Assembly: GCA_036675815.1 (NCBI GenBank)
Contig: JAKFEE010000005.1
Coordinates: forward strand, 7,616-71,615
DNA: 64,000 nucleotides
Direction of reading: 5' to 3'
Origin: JAKFEE01 sp036675815
Lineage (GTDB): Bacteria > Pseudomonadota > Alphaproteobacteria > Rhodospirillales > Magnetospirillaceae
Numbering within the stretch: position 1 is the stretch's first letter; the number at the start of each line of letters is the position of its first letter. Made by a program: the position numbers and the translations under genes. This document shows positions 45,154 through 53,910 of this stretch, one piece after another. The notes below the pieces were generated by a model. That model searched no databases. It was given only the letters and a program-made list of their open reading frames with translations, and was not told the DNA's origin.

Positions 45154-47097
45154 CTATACACTCGTGGCATCGGCGCGCGAAGCGACGCCCAGTCCCGCGC
45201 GGCTTCCGCCAATCCTGCCACGGCGACGCCACAAGGCCCGCAGCAGCAATGCCACCACCACGGCGCTCACCACCGCCGAGGGCGCGGCGTAATCCGGCGG
45301 CGCCACCACCGCCACCCCCAGCGCAACCGCCAATCCCGCCAGCATCAGACGCGACGCAGCCCCCAATGACGTGAACAGGAAGCCTTCGACGGCACCGGCG
45401 AGCAGGATGCAGGCCATGCCGCCCAAGGCAATCGTGCCGACGATGGCGGCGGTGTCATCGCCTAGCAGCAGCAGTTCGGGCGCCAGGGCGAACAGCACCG
45501 GCAACAGGAACGCCGCCAAGCCGATGCGCACCGCTTCCCAACCGGTGCTCATGTAGCCGGCGCCGGCGATCGATGCGCCGGCGAACGCCGCCAGGCAGAC
45601 CGGCGGGGTGATCATCGACAGCGCCCCGTAATAGAAGACGTACAGATGGGCCGCCATCGGCGGCAATCCTGCCTTGATCAGCGCCGGCGCCACCAGGCCC
45701 GCCAGCACGATGTACACGGCCGTCGTCGGCAGGCCCATGCCGAGCACGACCGCGGCCAGCGCACAGAGCAGCAGCAGCACCATCAGATTGCCGCCGGCCG
45801 CCTCGACGATGCCGAAGCTGAGCGTGAAGCTGAGGCCGGTCACCGACAGCACCCCGATCAGCATGCCGGCCAGGGCCACCACCGGCACGATCGACAACAT
45901 CCCCTGCCCGGCGTCTTCCAGCACCGCCATGAGCTGCCGCCATCCCGGCCGGGTGTCGCGGCGCAGGAAGGACGCGACGATGGTGACGGCGGTGGCGTAC
46001 AGCGCCGCCTTGATCGGCGGGACGGTGGTGGCGAACAGCAGCACGATCAACACCACCAGCGGCAGCAGGAACGGCCAGCCGGCCGCCAGCACCGCCCGCG
46101 CGTCGGGGCGTTCATCCTCGGTCAGGCCCCGCACGCCGCCGCGGCAGGCCCGGAAGTGACATTGGGCGAAGACGCAGGCATAGAACAGCAGGGCCGGCAC
46201 CAGCGCCGCCAGCGCCACGTCGCTGTAGGGGACGCCCAGATTGTTGGCCATGATGAACGCCGCCGCCCCCATGATCGGCGGCAGGATCTGGCCGCCGGTG
46301 GAGGCCACCGCCTCGATCGCCCCGGCCTCGGCCGGCCGGTAGCCCGATTTCTTCATCAACGGGATGGTGATGATGCCGGTGGTGACGACATTGGCGACGG
46401 CGCTGCCCGAAATCGAGCCGAACAGCGAGGAGGCGACCACCGCCGTCTTGGCGCTGCCGCCGCGGAACCGGCCCATCACCGCCAGGGCCAGGCCGATGAA
46501 CAGGTCGCCGCCGCCCAGCTTGAAGATGGCCGAGCCGAACAGCACGAAGGCGAGCACCGTGGTCACCACCACGGTCAGCGCCGAGCCGAGCATGGCGCCG
46601 GGATCGAGGGCCAGATAGGTCACCAGTTCATCGGCGGGGATCGAGCGGCTGCGCAGGAATCCACTGAAGTCGGCGGCCGTGAGGCCATAGATGAAGAACA
46701 CGGCCAGCAGCGCGATCATTGGCCAGCCGGCGTTGCGGCGCGTGGCCTCCGCCACCAGGCCCAATAGTCCCACGGCGATGGCGATGTTGACCGGATCGGC
46801 GAAGTAGCCGCCGCCGATCAGGGTCTCGTAGGTGACCGCGACATAGCCGCACAGGCCGAGGGCCGCCAGCGACAGGATCGCATCGAACAAGGGCGGGCGC
46901 TCGGTCGTACCGCGGCGGTTCTGGCCCTTGATGCTGGTGGTGAGCAGGATGTCGGCGACGGTCAGGCCGACCATGGCCATCGCCACCTGCTCCTGCCACA
47001 GCAGCAGGCCGAAGGTATCGACGGCGATATCGGAAATATAGAGGATACCGATCACCGGAATGGCGATGCGCAAAGCGGTCGAGACGGCTGTCAGCAT
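45154..47097 (-). CDS. TRAP transporter fused (4TM/12TM) permease
   Basis: A 647-residue membrane protein joining the small and large TRAP permease subunits, as in TAXI-type systems. The N-terminal small-subunit part has about four helices. The large part carries SGSAVANVVTTGIITIPLMK, VASTGGQILPPIMGAAAFIM and GMGLPTTAVYIVLAGLVAPA, the two helical-hairpin regions. It drives solute uptake with a sodium or proton gradient. The ATG at 47097 is preferred over 47148, which would overlap the binding-protein gene. The solute is presumably the acid handled by the UbiD/UbiX pair upstream. Confidence 0.9.
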   Translation of the reverse strand: MLTAVSTALRIAIPVIGILYISDIAVDTFGLLLWQEQVAMAMVGLTVADILLTTSIKGQNRRGTTERPPLFDAILSLAALGLCGYVAVTYETLIGGGYFADPVNIAIAVGLLGLVAEATRRNAGWPMIALLAVFFIYGLTAADFSGFLRSRSIPADELVTYLALDPGAMLGSALTVVVTTVLAFVLFGSAIFKLGGGDLFIGLALAVMGRFRGGSAKTAVVASSLFGSISGSAVANVVTTGIITIPLMKKSGYRPAEAGAIEAVASTGGQILPPIMGAAAFIMANNLGVPYSDVALAALVPALLFYACVFAQCHFRACRGGVRGLTEDERPDARAVLAAGWPFLLPLVVLIVLLFATTVPPIKAALYATAVTIVASFLRRDTRPGWRQLMAVLEDAGQGMLSIVPVVALAGMLIGVLSVTGLSFTLSFGIVEAAGGNLMVLLLLCALAAVVLGMGLPTTAVYIVLAGLVAPALIKAGLPPMAAHLYVFYYGALSMITPPVCLAAFAGASIAGAGYMSTGWEAVRIGLAAFLLPVLFALAPELLLLGDDTAAIVGTIALGGMACILLAGAVEGFLFTSLGAASRLMLAGLAVALGVAVVAPPDYAAPSAVVSAVVVALLLRALWRRRGRIGGSRAGLGVASRADATSV

Positions 47098-47116
47098 GAC
47101 TCTTCCCCCAAACGGC

Positions 47117-47140
47117 ATGGGCGGTGCAAGCACCGCCCAT
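47117..47140 (-). promoter_or_regulatory. Intra-operon hairpin between TAXI and TRAP permease genes
   Basis: A perfect 11-bp stem ATGGGCGGTGC / GCACCGCCCAT with two central A bases, five bases after the binding-protein stop codon. It probably stabilises the binding-protein message against the large permease message. Confidence 0.65.
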
Positions 47141-47144
47141 CGTC

Positions 47145-48167
47145 TCACTTCACCAGTTCGAGCAGGCTGGCGTTACGCTGCTCCATTGCCGGCGTCCATA
47201 CGCCCTTATTCTTAAAAAAGGCGACGGCGGCCGGGTGATAGGGAATGGTCATGTCGGCCGTGGCCATGCGTTCCGGGGTCCAATCGCTCAGAGTGCGGTT
47301 GGCGGCGCTAAGCTCGCTATGCGAGTCCCAGAGCGTTTCGAGGACTTGGGTGACCATCTCGTCGGATAGTTGCTTGCCCCCGACCAGATAGAAGTCGTAC
47401 TCGAAGATATTGACGTCACTGAGTACCGCGTCGTCGCTGCCCTTGGCGATCTTATTGACGCGACCGCCAACAAAGACGTCGCTGGCCCGCTTCGCCGCCG
47501 CGGCGGAGGCGTCCAGACTGACGAAACGCAACGGCACCTGGGCATTGACCTCCTTGATCACCGCCATGCCGGTGGCCCCGCACAGGGCGGCATCGGCGCG
47601 CCCCTCGGCCAGGCTCTGCACCGAGGGCACCGTGCTGGTCACCGGCACCACCTTGACGTCGTCCCAGCTGAGGCCGGCATTGGCGATGGTGGCCGCGGCC
47701 AGCTTGGCGCAGGTCTTGTGTGCCGAAAACACGCCGGTGACGCGCTTGCCCTTGAGGTCGGCGGCGCTGCGAATATCGGAATCCTGGCGCACGACGATGC
47801 CGACGGCATTGCGATAACCGTTGGAAACGAGGCGCAGATTCTTGTGCGGCTTCTTGTATTCAGGCTGGGCGCCGGCCAGGGCCGAAGCCACGTCATTGGC
47901 GTTGAGCAGGGTGAAGGCGGCCTTGCCGTCGTCGACCAGCGGCACCAGCACCTGCGGGCCGCCGTAGCCGGCGGCAATCAGTTTCACCGAGGATTTCTGG
48001 CCGACGACGCCGGCCAGCGCGACGGCGGCGCCGTGTGCCACCGAACCGGCCGGCAGCGTCACAATCTCCGCCTGATCCTCGGCCGCCTGGACGCCGCCGA
48101 TGGCGACGACCGAGGCCAGAGTGGCGGCGAACAGCATCCGCAGGCACGTCTTGTCTGCCTTTTTCAT
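47145..48167 (-). CDS. TAXI family TRAP transporter solute-binding protein
   Basis: A 340-residue exported protein. Its signal peptide ends SVVAIGGVQAA, cleaved before EDQAE. The mature part follows the TAXI pattern: VTLPAGSVAHGAAVALAGVV, then LVPLVDDGKAAFTLLNANDV and LRLVSNGYRNAVGIVVRQDS. It captures a solute in the periplasm for the fused permease. The ATG is preceded by GGGAGGGAG. A 144-base gap to the UbiX gene, with TATAGATAATAC on the minus strand, could hold an extra promoter. Confidence 0.88.
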   Translation of the reverse strand: MKKADKTCLRMLFAATLASVVAIGGVQAAEDQAEIVTLPAGSVAHGAAVALAGVVGQKSSVKLIAAGYGGPQVLVPLVDDGKAAFTLLNANDVASALAGAQPEYKKPHKNLRLVSNGYRNAVGIVVRQDSDIRSAADLKGKRVTGVFSAHKTCAKLAAATIANAGLSWDDVKVVPVTSTVPSVQSLAEGRADAALCGATGMAVIKEVNAQVPLRFVSLDASAAAAKRASDVFVGGRVNKIAKGSDDAVLSDVNIFEYDFYLVGGKQLSDEMVTQVLETLWDSHSELSAANRTLSDWTPERMATADMTIPYHPAAVAFFKNKGVWTPAMEQRNASLLELVK

Positions 48168-48311
48168 GTCTCCCTCCCTGATTTGTATTATCTATAGAGG
48201 TTTTGGTTTCCCCTCCTGTCTTACTCCACAGCGGATCAACAGCCGCCGTTTTACTTAGGGTATGCAATCCACCAAGCGGCCACTAACGGCAGGCAAGCCC
48301 ACACTTTGGAG

Positions 48312-48917
48312 CTATTCGGCCGCCCGAAGCGCCGAATCCGGGACGACACGCGCCTGTTGACCGTTCCAGCGGCGGAACAGGTTGTGCTCGATGTCGAACT
48401 GGTCGAGGATTTTGCCGACGCTTTGGTTGATGATGTCTTGGATGGACTGCGGTCCATGATAGAAGGCCGGCATCGGCGGCAGGATGGTGGCGCCGAGGTC
48501 GCAGGAGCGCGCCATCAGATCGAGATGGCCCTTGTGCAATGGCGTCTCGCGCACCATCAGCACCAGTCGGCGCCGCTCTTTCAGGGTGACGTCGGCAGCG
48601 CGCGCGATCAGATTGTGGCAGAAGGAATTGGCGATGGCCGACAGCGACTTGATGGTGCACGGCGCCACCACCATGCCGCGGGTCCTGAACGAGCCGCTGG
48701 CGACCGTGGCGCCAATGTCCTTGTTGCTATAGACGCGGTGGGCCAGTGCCTTGACCTCGTCGGGGCTGCGGTCGGTCTCGATGTGCAGGTTGCGGATCGC
48801 CGCCTCACTGAGGATCAGATGCGTTTCCTGCCCCAGGTCGCGCAGCGTCTTCAGCAATTCCACGCCATAGATGACGCCGCTCGCGCCGGTGATGGCGACC
48901 ACCAATGGAAGACCCAT
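48312..48917 (-). CDS. ubiX: Flavin prenyltransferase (UbiX family)
   Basis: A 201-residue flavoprotein with VVAITGASGVIYGVELLKTL at the FMN site, MVVAPCTIKSLSAIANSFC and RRRLVLMVRETPLHKGHLDL, all standard for UbiX/Pad1. It prenylates FMN to make the cofactor of UbiD-type decarboxylases. It lies 69 bases downstream of the UbiD gene in the same operon, so it serves that enzyme. Confidence 0.92.
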   Translation of the reverse strand: MGLPLVVAITGASGVIYGVELLKTLRDLGQETHLILSEAAIRNLHIETDRSPDEVKALAHRVYSNKDIGATVASGSFRTRGMVVAPCTIKSLSAIANSFCHNLIARAADVTLKERRRLVLMVRETPLHKGHLDLMARSCDLGATILPPMPAFYHGPQSIQDIINQSVGKILDQFDIEHNLFRRWNGQQARVVPDSALRAAE

Positions 48918-48986
48918 GTCGTTTCCTTCCCCACTTGTCCAGCCGACGGGCGGCAGCCGGCGGCTGGCCGGCCACCGCCGCCGGAT

Positions 48987-50498
48987 TCAGCTGATGACTT
49001 GGCCGCGGAACGACTCGAACGTGCCGATCTTCGGCGGCTGACCGTCGAGGCCCAGTTCCTGCCAGCGCTGGCACACCTGGTCGTAGGTCTCGCGCTTGAG
49101 CAGGCTGCGTGGCGAGAAGCTGTTGAAGTACTTATATTCCTTGCAGGCGTTGATGATGCACTTCGAACCCCATGGCCGGATCTCCGGGGGGTTCTGCGAC
49201 GGGTCGAGATAGGTGCTCCAGGTCTCGCGCAGGATGTCGATAGATTGGGCGGGCCGCGACCGCGTCACCATCGCCCATACCACCTCGCCGAGATTGGTCG
49301 GATCGACGTCGTCATCGACCACCACGATGTACTTCGAGAAATAGGCGCCGCCCATGCACTGCGCGGCCAGCGTCCCGACCTGGGCGGCATGGCCGGCATA
49401 GCGCTGCTCGATCGATACCACGGTCATGCCCCAGCCGGCACCCTCCGGCGGCGACCACACGCCCTTGACGCCCGGCACGCCCAGCGCCTCGAGATCGGTC
49501 CACACCTTGGCGGCCTTGGCCATGCCCCACATCAGACCGCATTCGTTCGAAAGGCCGTCGGCCATCAGCGCACTGGTGATGATGGGGTTGTCGCGATAGC
49601 GGATCGCTTCGATCTTGATGTACGGCGTCGATTGGCCGGGGCGGCCGTAATAGCCGGTGAATTCGCCGAACGGCCCCTCCTCGGCGGTTTCGCCGGGATA
49701 GGCGAAGCCTTCGATGATCAGTTCGGCATGGGCGGGCAGCATCAGCCCGGTGACGTCGCTCTTGAACACCTCGATGGGCGCGCCGTTGATGCCGCCGGCG
49801 AATTCGTATTCCGAAACGTCCTTGGGAAAGGATGTAGCCGAGCACATGAACAGCAGCGGGTCGAGGCCGTACACCGCCGCCACCGGCGCCGGCTTGCCCA
49901 ACGCCCACCAGCGCTCGCGGTCGAGCACCGCATCCTTGCCCGGCGAGGCATAGAAGCCGACCTGACGCGGCCCCTGGATCATCTGCCGGTAGGTACCGAG
50001 GTTGGTGCGATTACCCTCTGGATCGACGGTAATAACCGAGTCGGCGGTGCCGATATACTTGCCGCCGTCGAGCGGCCACATCTTGGGGGCGGCGAAGCGG
50101 GTGATGTCGCACTTATCGCCACGGTCGACATTCTTGTTGACCGGCGCCGCACTGCCCTCGATGGCTTTTGGCGGAATGCGCAGCTTCATCTTTTTGCTGA
50201 GTGCCTTGGTCAGCTCAGTGGCGTCCTGGCCGGGTTCCTCGCGGATGGAAATGGCAACGCGGTTCAGGCTGCTGCCGAAGGGATTGAACAGCACGCGCGA
50301 ACCGGAATGACCCTTGATGTTCTCGAACAGCAAGGTCGGCCCGCCGGCGGTCTTGCCGGCCATATAGGTGATGGCGCCCATTTCCAGGTCGGCATCGACC
50401 GGCGCGGTAATGTGCTTGACCTCACCCAGTTGCTCGACCCGCGCCAACCAGTCGCCCAGACTCTTGATGTCGACCTTTGTTTTCGTGATGCTGGTCAT
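48987..50498 (-). CDS. UbiD family (de)carboxylase
   Basis: A 503-residue prenyl-FMN-dependent enzyme. Cofactor and substrate contacts are recognisable in NLGTYRQMIQGPRQVGFYAS and in the acidic AEEGPFGEFTGYYGRPGQ segment with the conserved Glu residues. C-terminal YIVVVDDDVDPTNLGEVVWA is typical. It removes (or adds) CO2 on an unsaturated or aromatic acid. The ATG at 50498, after GAGAGGAA, is chosen over 50555. The operon with UbiX and a TRAP system suggests an imported acid; 4-hydroxybenzoate, vanillate or a heteroaromatic acid are possible. Confidence 0.9.
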   Translation of the reverse strand: MTSITKTKVDIKSLGDWLARVEQLGEVKHITAPVDADLEMGAITYMAGKTAGGPTLLFENIKGHSGSRVLFNPFGSSLNRVAISIREEPGQDATELTKALSKKMKLRIPPKAIEGSAAPVNKNVDRGDKCDITRFAAPKMWPLDGGKYIGTADSVITVDPEGNRTNLGTYRQMIQGPRQVGFYASPGKDAVLDRERWWALGKPAPVAAVYGLDPLLFMCSATSFPKDVSEYEFAGGINGAPIEVFKSDVTGLMLPAHAELIIEGFAYPGETAEEGPFGEFTGYYGRPGQSTPYIKIEAIRYRDNPIITSALMADGLSNECGLMWGMAKAAKVWTDLEALGVPGVKGVWSPPEGAGWGMTVVSIEQRYAGHAAQVGTLAAQCMGGAYFSKYIVVVDDDVDPTNLGEVVWAMVTRSRPAQSIDILRETWSTYLDPSQNPPEIRPWGSKCIINACKEYKYFNSFSPRSLLKRETYDQVCQRWQELGLDGQPPKIGTFESFRGQVIS

Positions 50499-50529
50499 AT
50501 TCCTCTCCCCTTCTTGCCGGTGCTGGTGT

Positions 50530-51246
50530 TCAGCTACCGCCGCCCAATGCGCCAAGCCGGCGACGGATGGCCTCTATGTCCTCGCTCATCAAGCGCTGTG
50601 CCTGTGCGGCGTCCCGGCTGCGCATGGCCGCGACAATGGCGCGGTGCATGTGCCGGGCCTTGGCCGAGGCTTCGTTGGTGGCAACATGGCGGACCTGTTC
50701 CGAGAGAATCGTGAGCACGGCATCGCCCACCAGGCGCAGCACCGGATTGCCGCTGATGCGCAGGATCACGCGGTGGAACTCAATGTTGTGGGCACGCAAG
50801 TCGGCCGGGTCCGCGGCTTCGGCCCGTTCGAGCAGCACCGCCAGCTCTTCGAGATTGGCCTCCGTAGCGTGCTCAGCGGCGCGGGCCGCGGCATAGGGTT
50901 CGACCAGAGCACGAACCTCGGAAAGGTCGCCGAGGTTGATGCCGCCACCGGCCAGCATGTTGGTGATCGAGTCGTTGATCGGCCGATCGAAGTCCTGAGC
51001 GACGAAGATGCCGCCTTTCGGGCCCTTCTTGACGGTGACCAGCCCCTCGCGCTCGAGGCTGCGGATGGCCTCGCGCACCACCATGCGGCTGACGCCGCAC
51101 TGCTCGGCGATGTCGCGCTCGGTCGGCAGCCGATGCAGCGGTTGCAGTCGACGCGAAAAGATTTCGTGGCGGATGGTGTCGGTGATCTCCTGATAGGCTT
51201 TCTTCCGCCCCAGGCTCGGGAACACGGTCGGGGTGCTGGTCTGCAC
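50530..51246 (-). CDS. GntR family regulator, FadR subfamily
   Basis: A 238-residue regulator. The winged helix contains HRLPTERDIAEQCGVSRMVV followed by REAIRSLEREGLVTVKKGPK, and the C-terminal all-helical FCD domain has RAHNIEFHRVILRISGNPV with its metal-binding His. FCD proteins sense organic acids. It begins with GTG and is first in the UbiD-UbiX-TRAP operon, 31 bases ahead of UbiD, so it probably regulates it. The promoter faces the divergent MarR gene. Confidence 0.87.
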   Translation of the reverse strand: MQTSTPTVFPSLGRKKAYQEITDTIRHEIFSRRLQPLHRLPTERDIAEQCGVSRMVVREAIRSLEREGLVTVKKGPKGGIFVAQDFDRPINDSITNMLAGGGINLGDLSEVRALVEPYAAARAAEHATEANLEELAVLLERAEAADPADLRAHNIEFHRVILRISGNPVLRLVGDAVLTILSEQVRHVATNEASAKARHMHRAIVAAMRSRDAAQAQRLMSEDIEAIRRRLGALGGGS

Positions 51247-51254
51247 GGTAGCTC

Positions 51255-51326
51255 TCGGTATAGGTCTAACCTAATGCCTTTTTAGCTCATGGCCGCGGCG
51301 GCTGTCATCGCGGCATTCGGTATAGG
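51255..51326. promoter_or_regulatory. Direct repeats in the GntR/MarR divergent promoter region
   Basis: TCGGTATAGG occurs at 51255-51264 and again at 51317-51326, 62 bases apart. The first is followed by TCTAACCTAA, giving GGTATAGGTCTAACC, a GGT/ACC arrangement like FadR-type operators. They are candidate sites for the GntR regulator. Confidence 0.45.
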
Positions 51327-51426
51327 CGACCGTGACCGCGCGGTCCCTTTCGTCTATGCTCCGAAGCGACGCCATCGGCGCCTCAAGATACTTGCATGCA
51401 CAACTAAAGACATATCGCGTTCGCCT

Positions 51427-51882
51427 ATGTTCGATCTTTGGCAATTCCTTCCCTATCTGCTGAACCGCGCCGGCCATCGCATTGCCGAGGCGTTCACCGG
51501 TGCCCTCGCCGAGTTTGGCCTGACGCTGCCGATGTGGCGCGTCATGGCCGCCTTGCACAACGAGGGCCCCCGACGACTGGGCGAACTGTCTCGCCTCACC
51601 ACCATCGAACTGTCGACTTTGTCGCGTTTGGTTGGCCAAATGCAGGAAAAAGGCCTGCTCAGCCGGCAGCGCTGTGGACGCGACGCCCGCGCCGTCACCG
51701 TCTCGCTCACGCCCGAGGGCAAGGCCACGACCGAGCGTATCATCCCTGCCGCCCTGCATTACGAGCGGATTGCGATGCGCGGCCTCAGCGAGGCCGAGGT
51801 AGCACTGCTGCGACGGCTCTTGTTGCAGATTTTCGAGAACATGGACGAAATCACCGACACAGATCATTTGCATTTGCAATAA
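51427..51882 (+). CDS. MarR family transcriptional regulator
   Basis: A 151-residue winged-helix protein. The recognition part is LSRLTTIELSTLSRLVGQMQ and the wing QRCGRDARAVTVSLTPEGK. The start at 51427 (MFDLWQFLPYLLNRAGHR) begins the family's first helix; the ribosome-binding site is poor and an upstream in-frame start exists at 51289. It diverges from the GntR gene and precedes the aryl ligase operon by about 320 bases, which it may control. Confidence 0.83.
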   Translation: MFDLWQFLPYLLNRAGHRIAEAFTGALAEFGLTLPMWRVMAALHNEGPRRLGELSRLTTIELSTLSRLVGQMQEKGLLSRQRCGRDARAVTVSLTPEGKATTERIIPAALHYERIAMRGLSEAEVALLRRLLLQIFENMDEITDTDHLHLQ

Positions 51883-51992
51883 TAGGTTCTTCGTGCCAGC
51901 ATCGACTCGCCGCACCCAGGGCCAAGTGACGGCGGCAGTAAGAGAGTTCATGGCGGATGAGCGGGAAAGGCGTACTGCCCACTGTCACTACT

Positions 51993-52102
51993 CGTCATTC
52001 CCTTGAAAGCGGGAATCCATTCCGGCGGCGCTTGGGCGGAACGGCCGAGCGTGCCATGCGGAGCAGCCTCTGGAATGGACTCCCGCTTTCGCGGGAGTGA
52101 CG
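51993..52102. repeat. Intergenic paired-palindrome repeat, family A copy 4
   Basis: CGTCATTCCCTTGAAAGCGG and GACTCCCGCTTTCGCGGGAG, ending in TGACG, about 60 bases apart. The left palindrome is decayed (CCTTGAAAGCGGG). It occupies the middle of the 323-base gap 51883-52205; I see no gene or clear promoter in the rest. Confidence 0.75.
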
Positions 52103-52205
52103 CAGAATGGGATATCGGAGCAGTACGAGGTTCCGCCAAAAACCCGCGATGAACCGATAAGGCCCCCATGCGGCCGCTGCGGCCGCGCTACTGGAGGGAT
52201 GTCCG

Positions 52206-53864
52206 ATGCTGGCAGGCTGTACGCCGTGGCCCGAGGACACTGCCGCGCTGTGGCGGCGCCTGGGCTACTGGGAAGACATCACACTGTGGGACATGCTCGT
52301 GCAGACGGCACGGCGGCTCCCCGACAAGACGGCGCTCATTTCCGGCGAGCGCCGGATCACATACCGGGAACTCGTCGCAACCAGCGAAATACTGGCGCGC
52401 CGCCTGGCCGCCACCGGATTGCAGCCGCTCGATCGTGCGGTGATGCAGATCCACAACGTCCCCGAATTCGTCACCACCTTCTTCGCCCTGATCCGCATCG
52501 GCGTCATCCCGGTGATGGCGCTGCGGCCGCACCGCCAGACCGAGGTGACCCACTTCATCCGCCACGCCAAGGCGCGCGCCTATTTCGTTCCCGACCGGCT
52601 AAAGGACTTCGATTACCGCAAGATGGCCGAGGAGGTGCGCCGCGATTGTCCGAGCCTCGAGCAGGTGGTCGTGGCGGGCGAGGCCCTGCCCGGCCAGATT
52701 TCGCTGACCGAGTTGTTGGCACGGAGCGACGCGCCGGAAGCGGCGGAGTTGCCACCCATCGATCCTGGCGAGGTGGCGCTGATGCTGCTGTCCGGCGGCA
52801 CCACGGCCCTGCCCAAGCTGATCCCGCGCACCCACAACGACTATGTCTACAATGCCAAGGCCAGCGGCCGCGTCGCCGGTATCGGCGAGGGTGCGGTGTT
52901 CCTGGCGGTGCTGCCGCTCGGCCACAACTACACCCTGGCGTCGCCCGGCATTCTTGCCACCTTCGCCGTCGGCGGCACTGTGGTGCTGGCCCCCAGCCAT
53001 GATGCCGAAACGGTGTTTCCGCTGGTCGAGCGCGAACGCGTCACCATCATCGCCGCGGCGGTGCCGCTGGTCACCCTTTGGCTGAATTCCGACACGCCCG
53101 GCCGCTGCGACCTCTCGTCGCTGCGGGTCGTGCAGAACGGCGGCGCGCGGCTCGCCCCGGAGTTGCGCCGCCGCTTGCGCGACGGGTTCGGCTGCACGCC
53201 ACAGGAGGTCTACGGCACCGCTGAGGGCCTTCTCAACATGACGCGCCTCGACGATGCCGACGGCGAGCTCCTGGAAAGCTCGGGCGCACCGGTGTGCCCG
53301 CATGACGAGATCAGGGTGGTCGATGTCGACGATGGCGAACTGCCCGATGGCCAGCCCGGCGAGCTGCTGACCCGCGGCCCCTACACCATCCGCGGCTATT
53401 ACGACGCGCCGAAGACCAATGCCAGCGCCTTTACCGCCGATGGCTTCTACCGCATGGGCGACGTCGTGCGGAAGCTGGGCCGCCATGTCTACACCGAGGG
53501 CCGCAAGAAGGACCTGATCAACCGCGGCGGAGAGAAGATCAGCAGCGACGAGATCGAGAACCTGATTCTCAAGCATCCCAAGGTGCACGGCTGCTGCGTC
53601 GTCGCCATGCCGGATCCGGTTTATGGCGAGAAGGCCTGCGCCTTCGTCGTCCTGCATCCCGGCAAGGTCCTGACCTTGGCCGAGCTCAGCGAATTCCTGC
53701 TCGCCCAGAAGATCGCCAAGTTCAAGCTGCCCGAGCGCCTGGAAGTCGTCGAGCAGTTCCCCATCAGCCCGGCCGGCAAGATTCTGCGCCGGGTGCTGCG
53801 CGAGACCATCGCCGAGACCGTCGTCCGTGAGCAGGCTGCGGCCCGGCAGGGTGTCGCACCATAG
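52206..53864 (+). CDS. Aryl acid AMP ligase (DhbE/salicylate ligase-like)
   Basis: A 552-residue ANL ligase of the 2,3-dihydroxybenzoate/salicylate-AMP type. The N-terminal WPEDTAALWRRLGYW and the loop LMLLSGGTTALPKLIPRTHN are its diagnostics. The adenine motif is EVYGTAEGLLNMTRLDD, the hinge DLINRGGEKISSDEIENLIL, and the catalytic Lys is in ISPAGKILRRVLRE. No aryl carrier protein is nearby, so CoA is the likely acceptor, as in salicylyl-CoA catabolism. It is followed by a zinc dehydrogenase, a binding protein and an aromatic-CoA-type monooxygenase on the same strand. Confidence 0.82.
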   Translation: MLAGCTPWPEDTAALWRRLGYWEDITLWDMLVQTARRLPDKTALISGERRITYRELVATSEILARRLAATGLQPLDRAVMQIHNVPEFVTTFFALIRIGVIPVMALRPHRQTEVTHFIRHAKARAYFVPDRLKDFDYRKMAEEVRRDCPSLEQVVVAGEALPGQISLTELLARSDAPEAAELPPIDPGEVALMLLSGGTTALPKLIPRTHNDYVYNAKASGRVAGIGEGAVFLAVLPLGHNYTLASPGILATFAVGGTVVLAPSHDAETVFPLVERERVTIIAAAVPLVTLWLNSDTPGRCDLSSLRVVQNGGARLAPELRRRLRDGFGCTPQEVYGTAEGLLNMTRLDDADGELLESSGAPVCPHDEIRVVDVDDGELPDGQPGELLTRGPYTIRGYYDAPKTNASAFTADGFYRMGDVVRKLGRHVYTEGRKKDLINRGGEKISSDEIENLILKHPKVHGCCVVAMPDPVYGEKACAFVVLHPGKVLTLAELSEFLLAQKIAKFKLPERLEVVEQFPISPAGKILRRVLRETIAETVVREQAAARQGVAP

Positions 53865-53910
53865 TGTACCGGCCGCACGCGGCCCGAATTATCCGTAGGG
53901 AGGAAGTAGA

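Noticed and set aside
37901..52102. CRISPR-like array of short palindromic repeats
   Set aside because: The palindromes are single, widely spaced units with no regular spacers and no cas genes.
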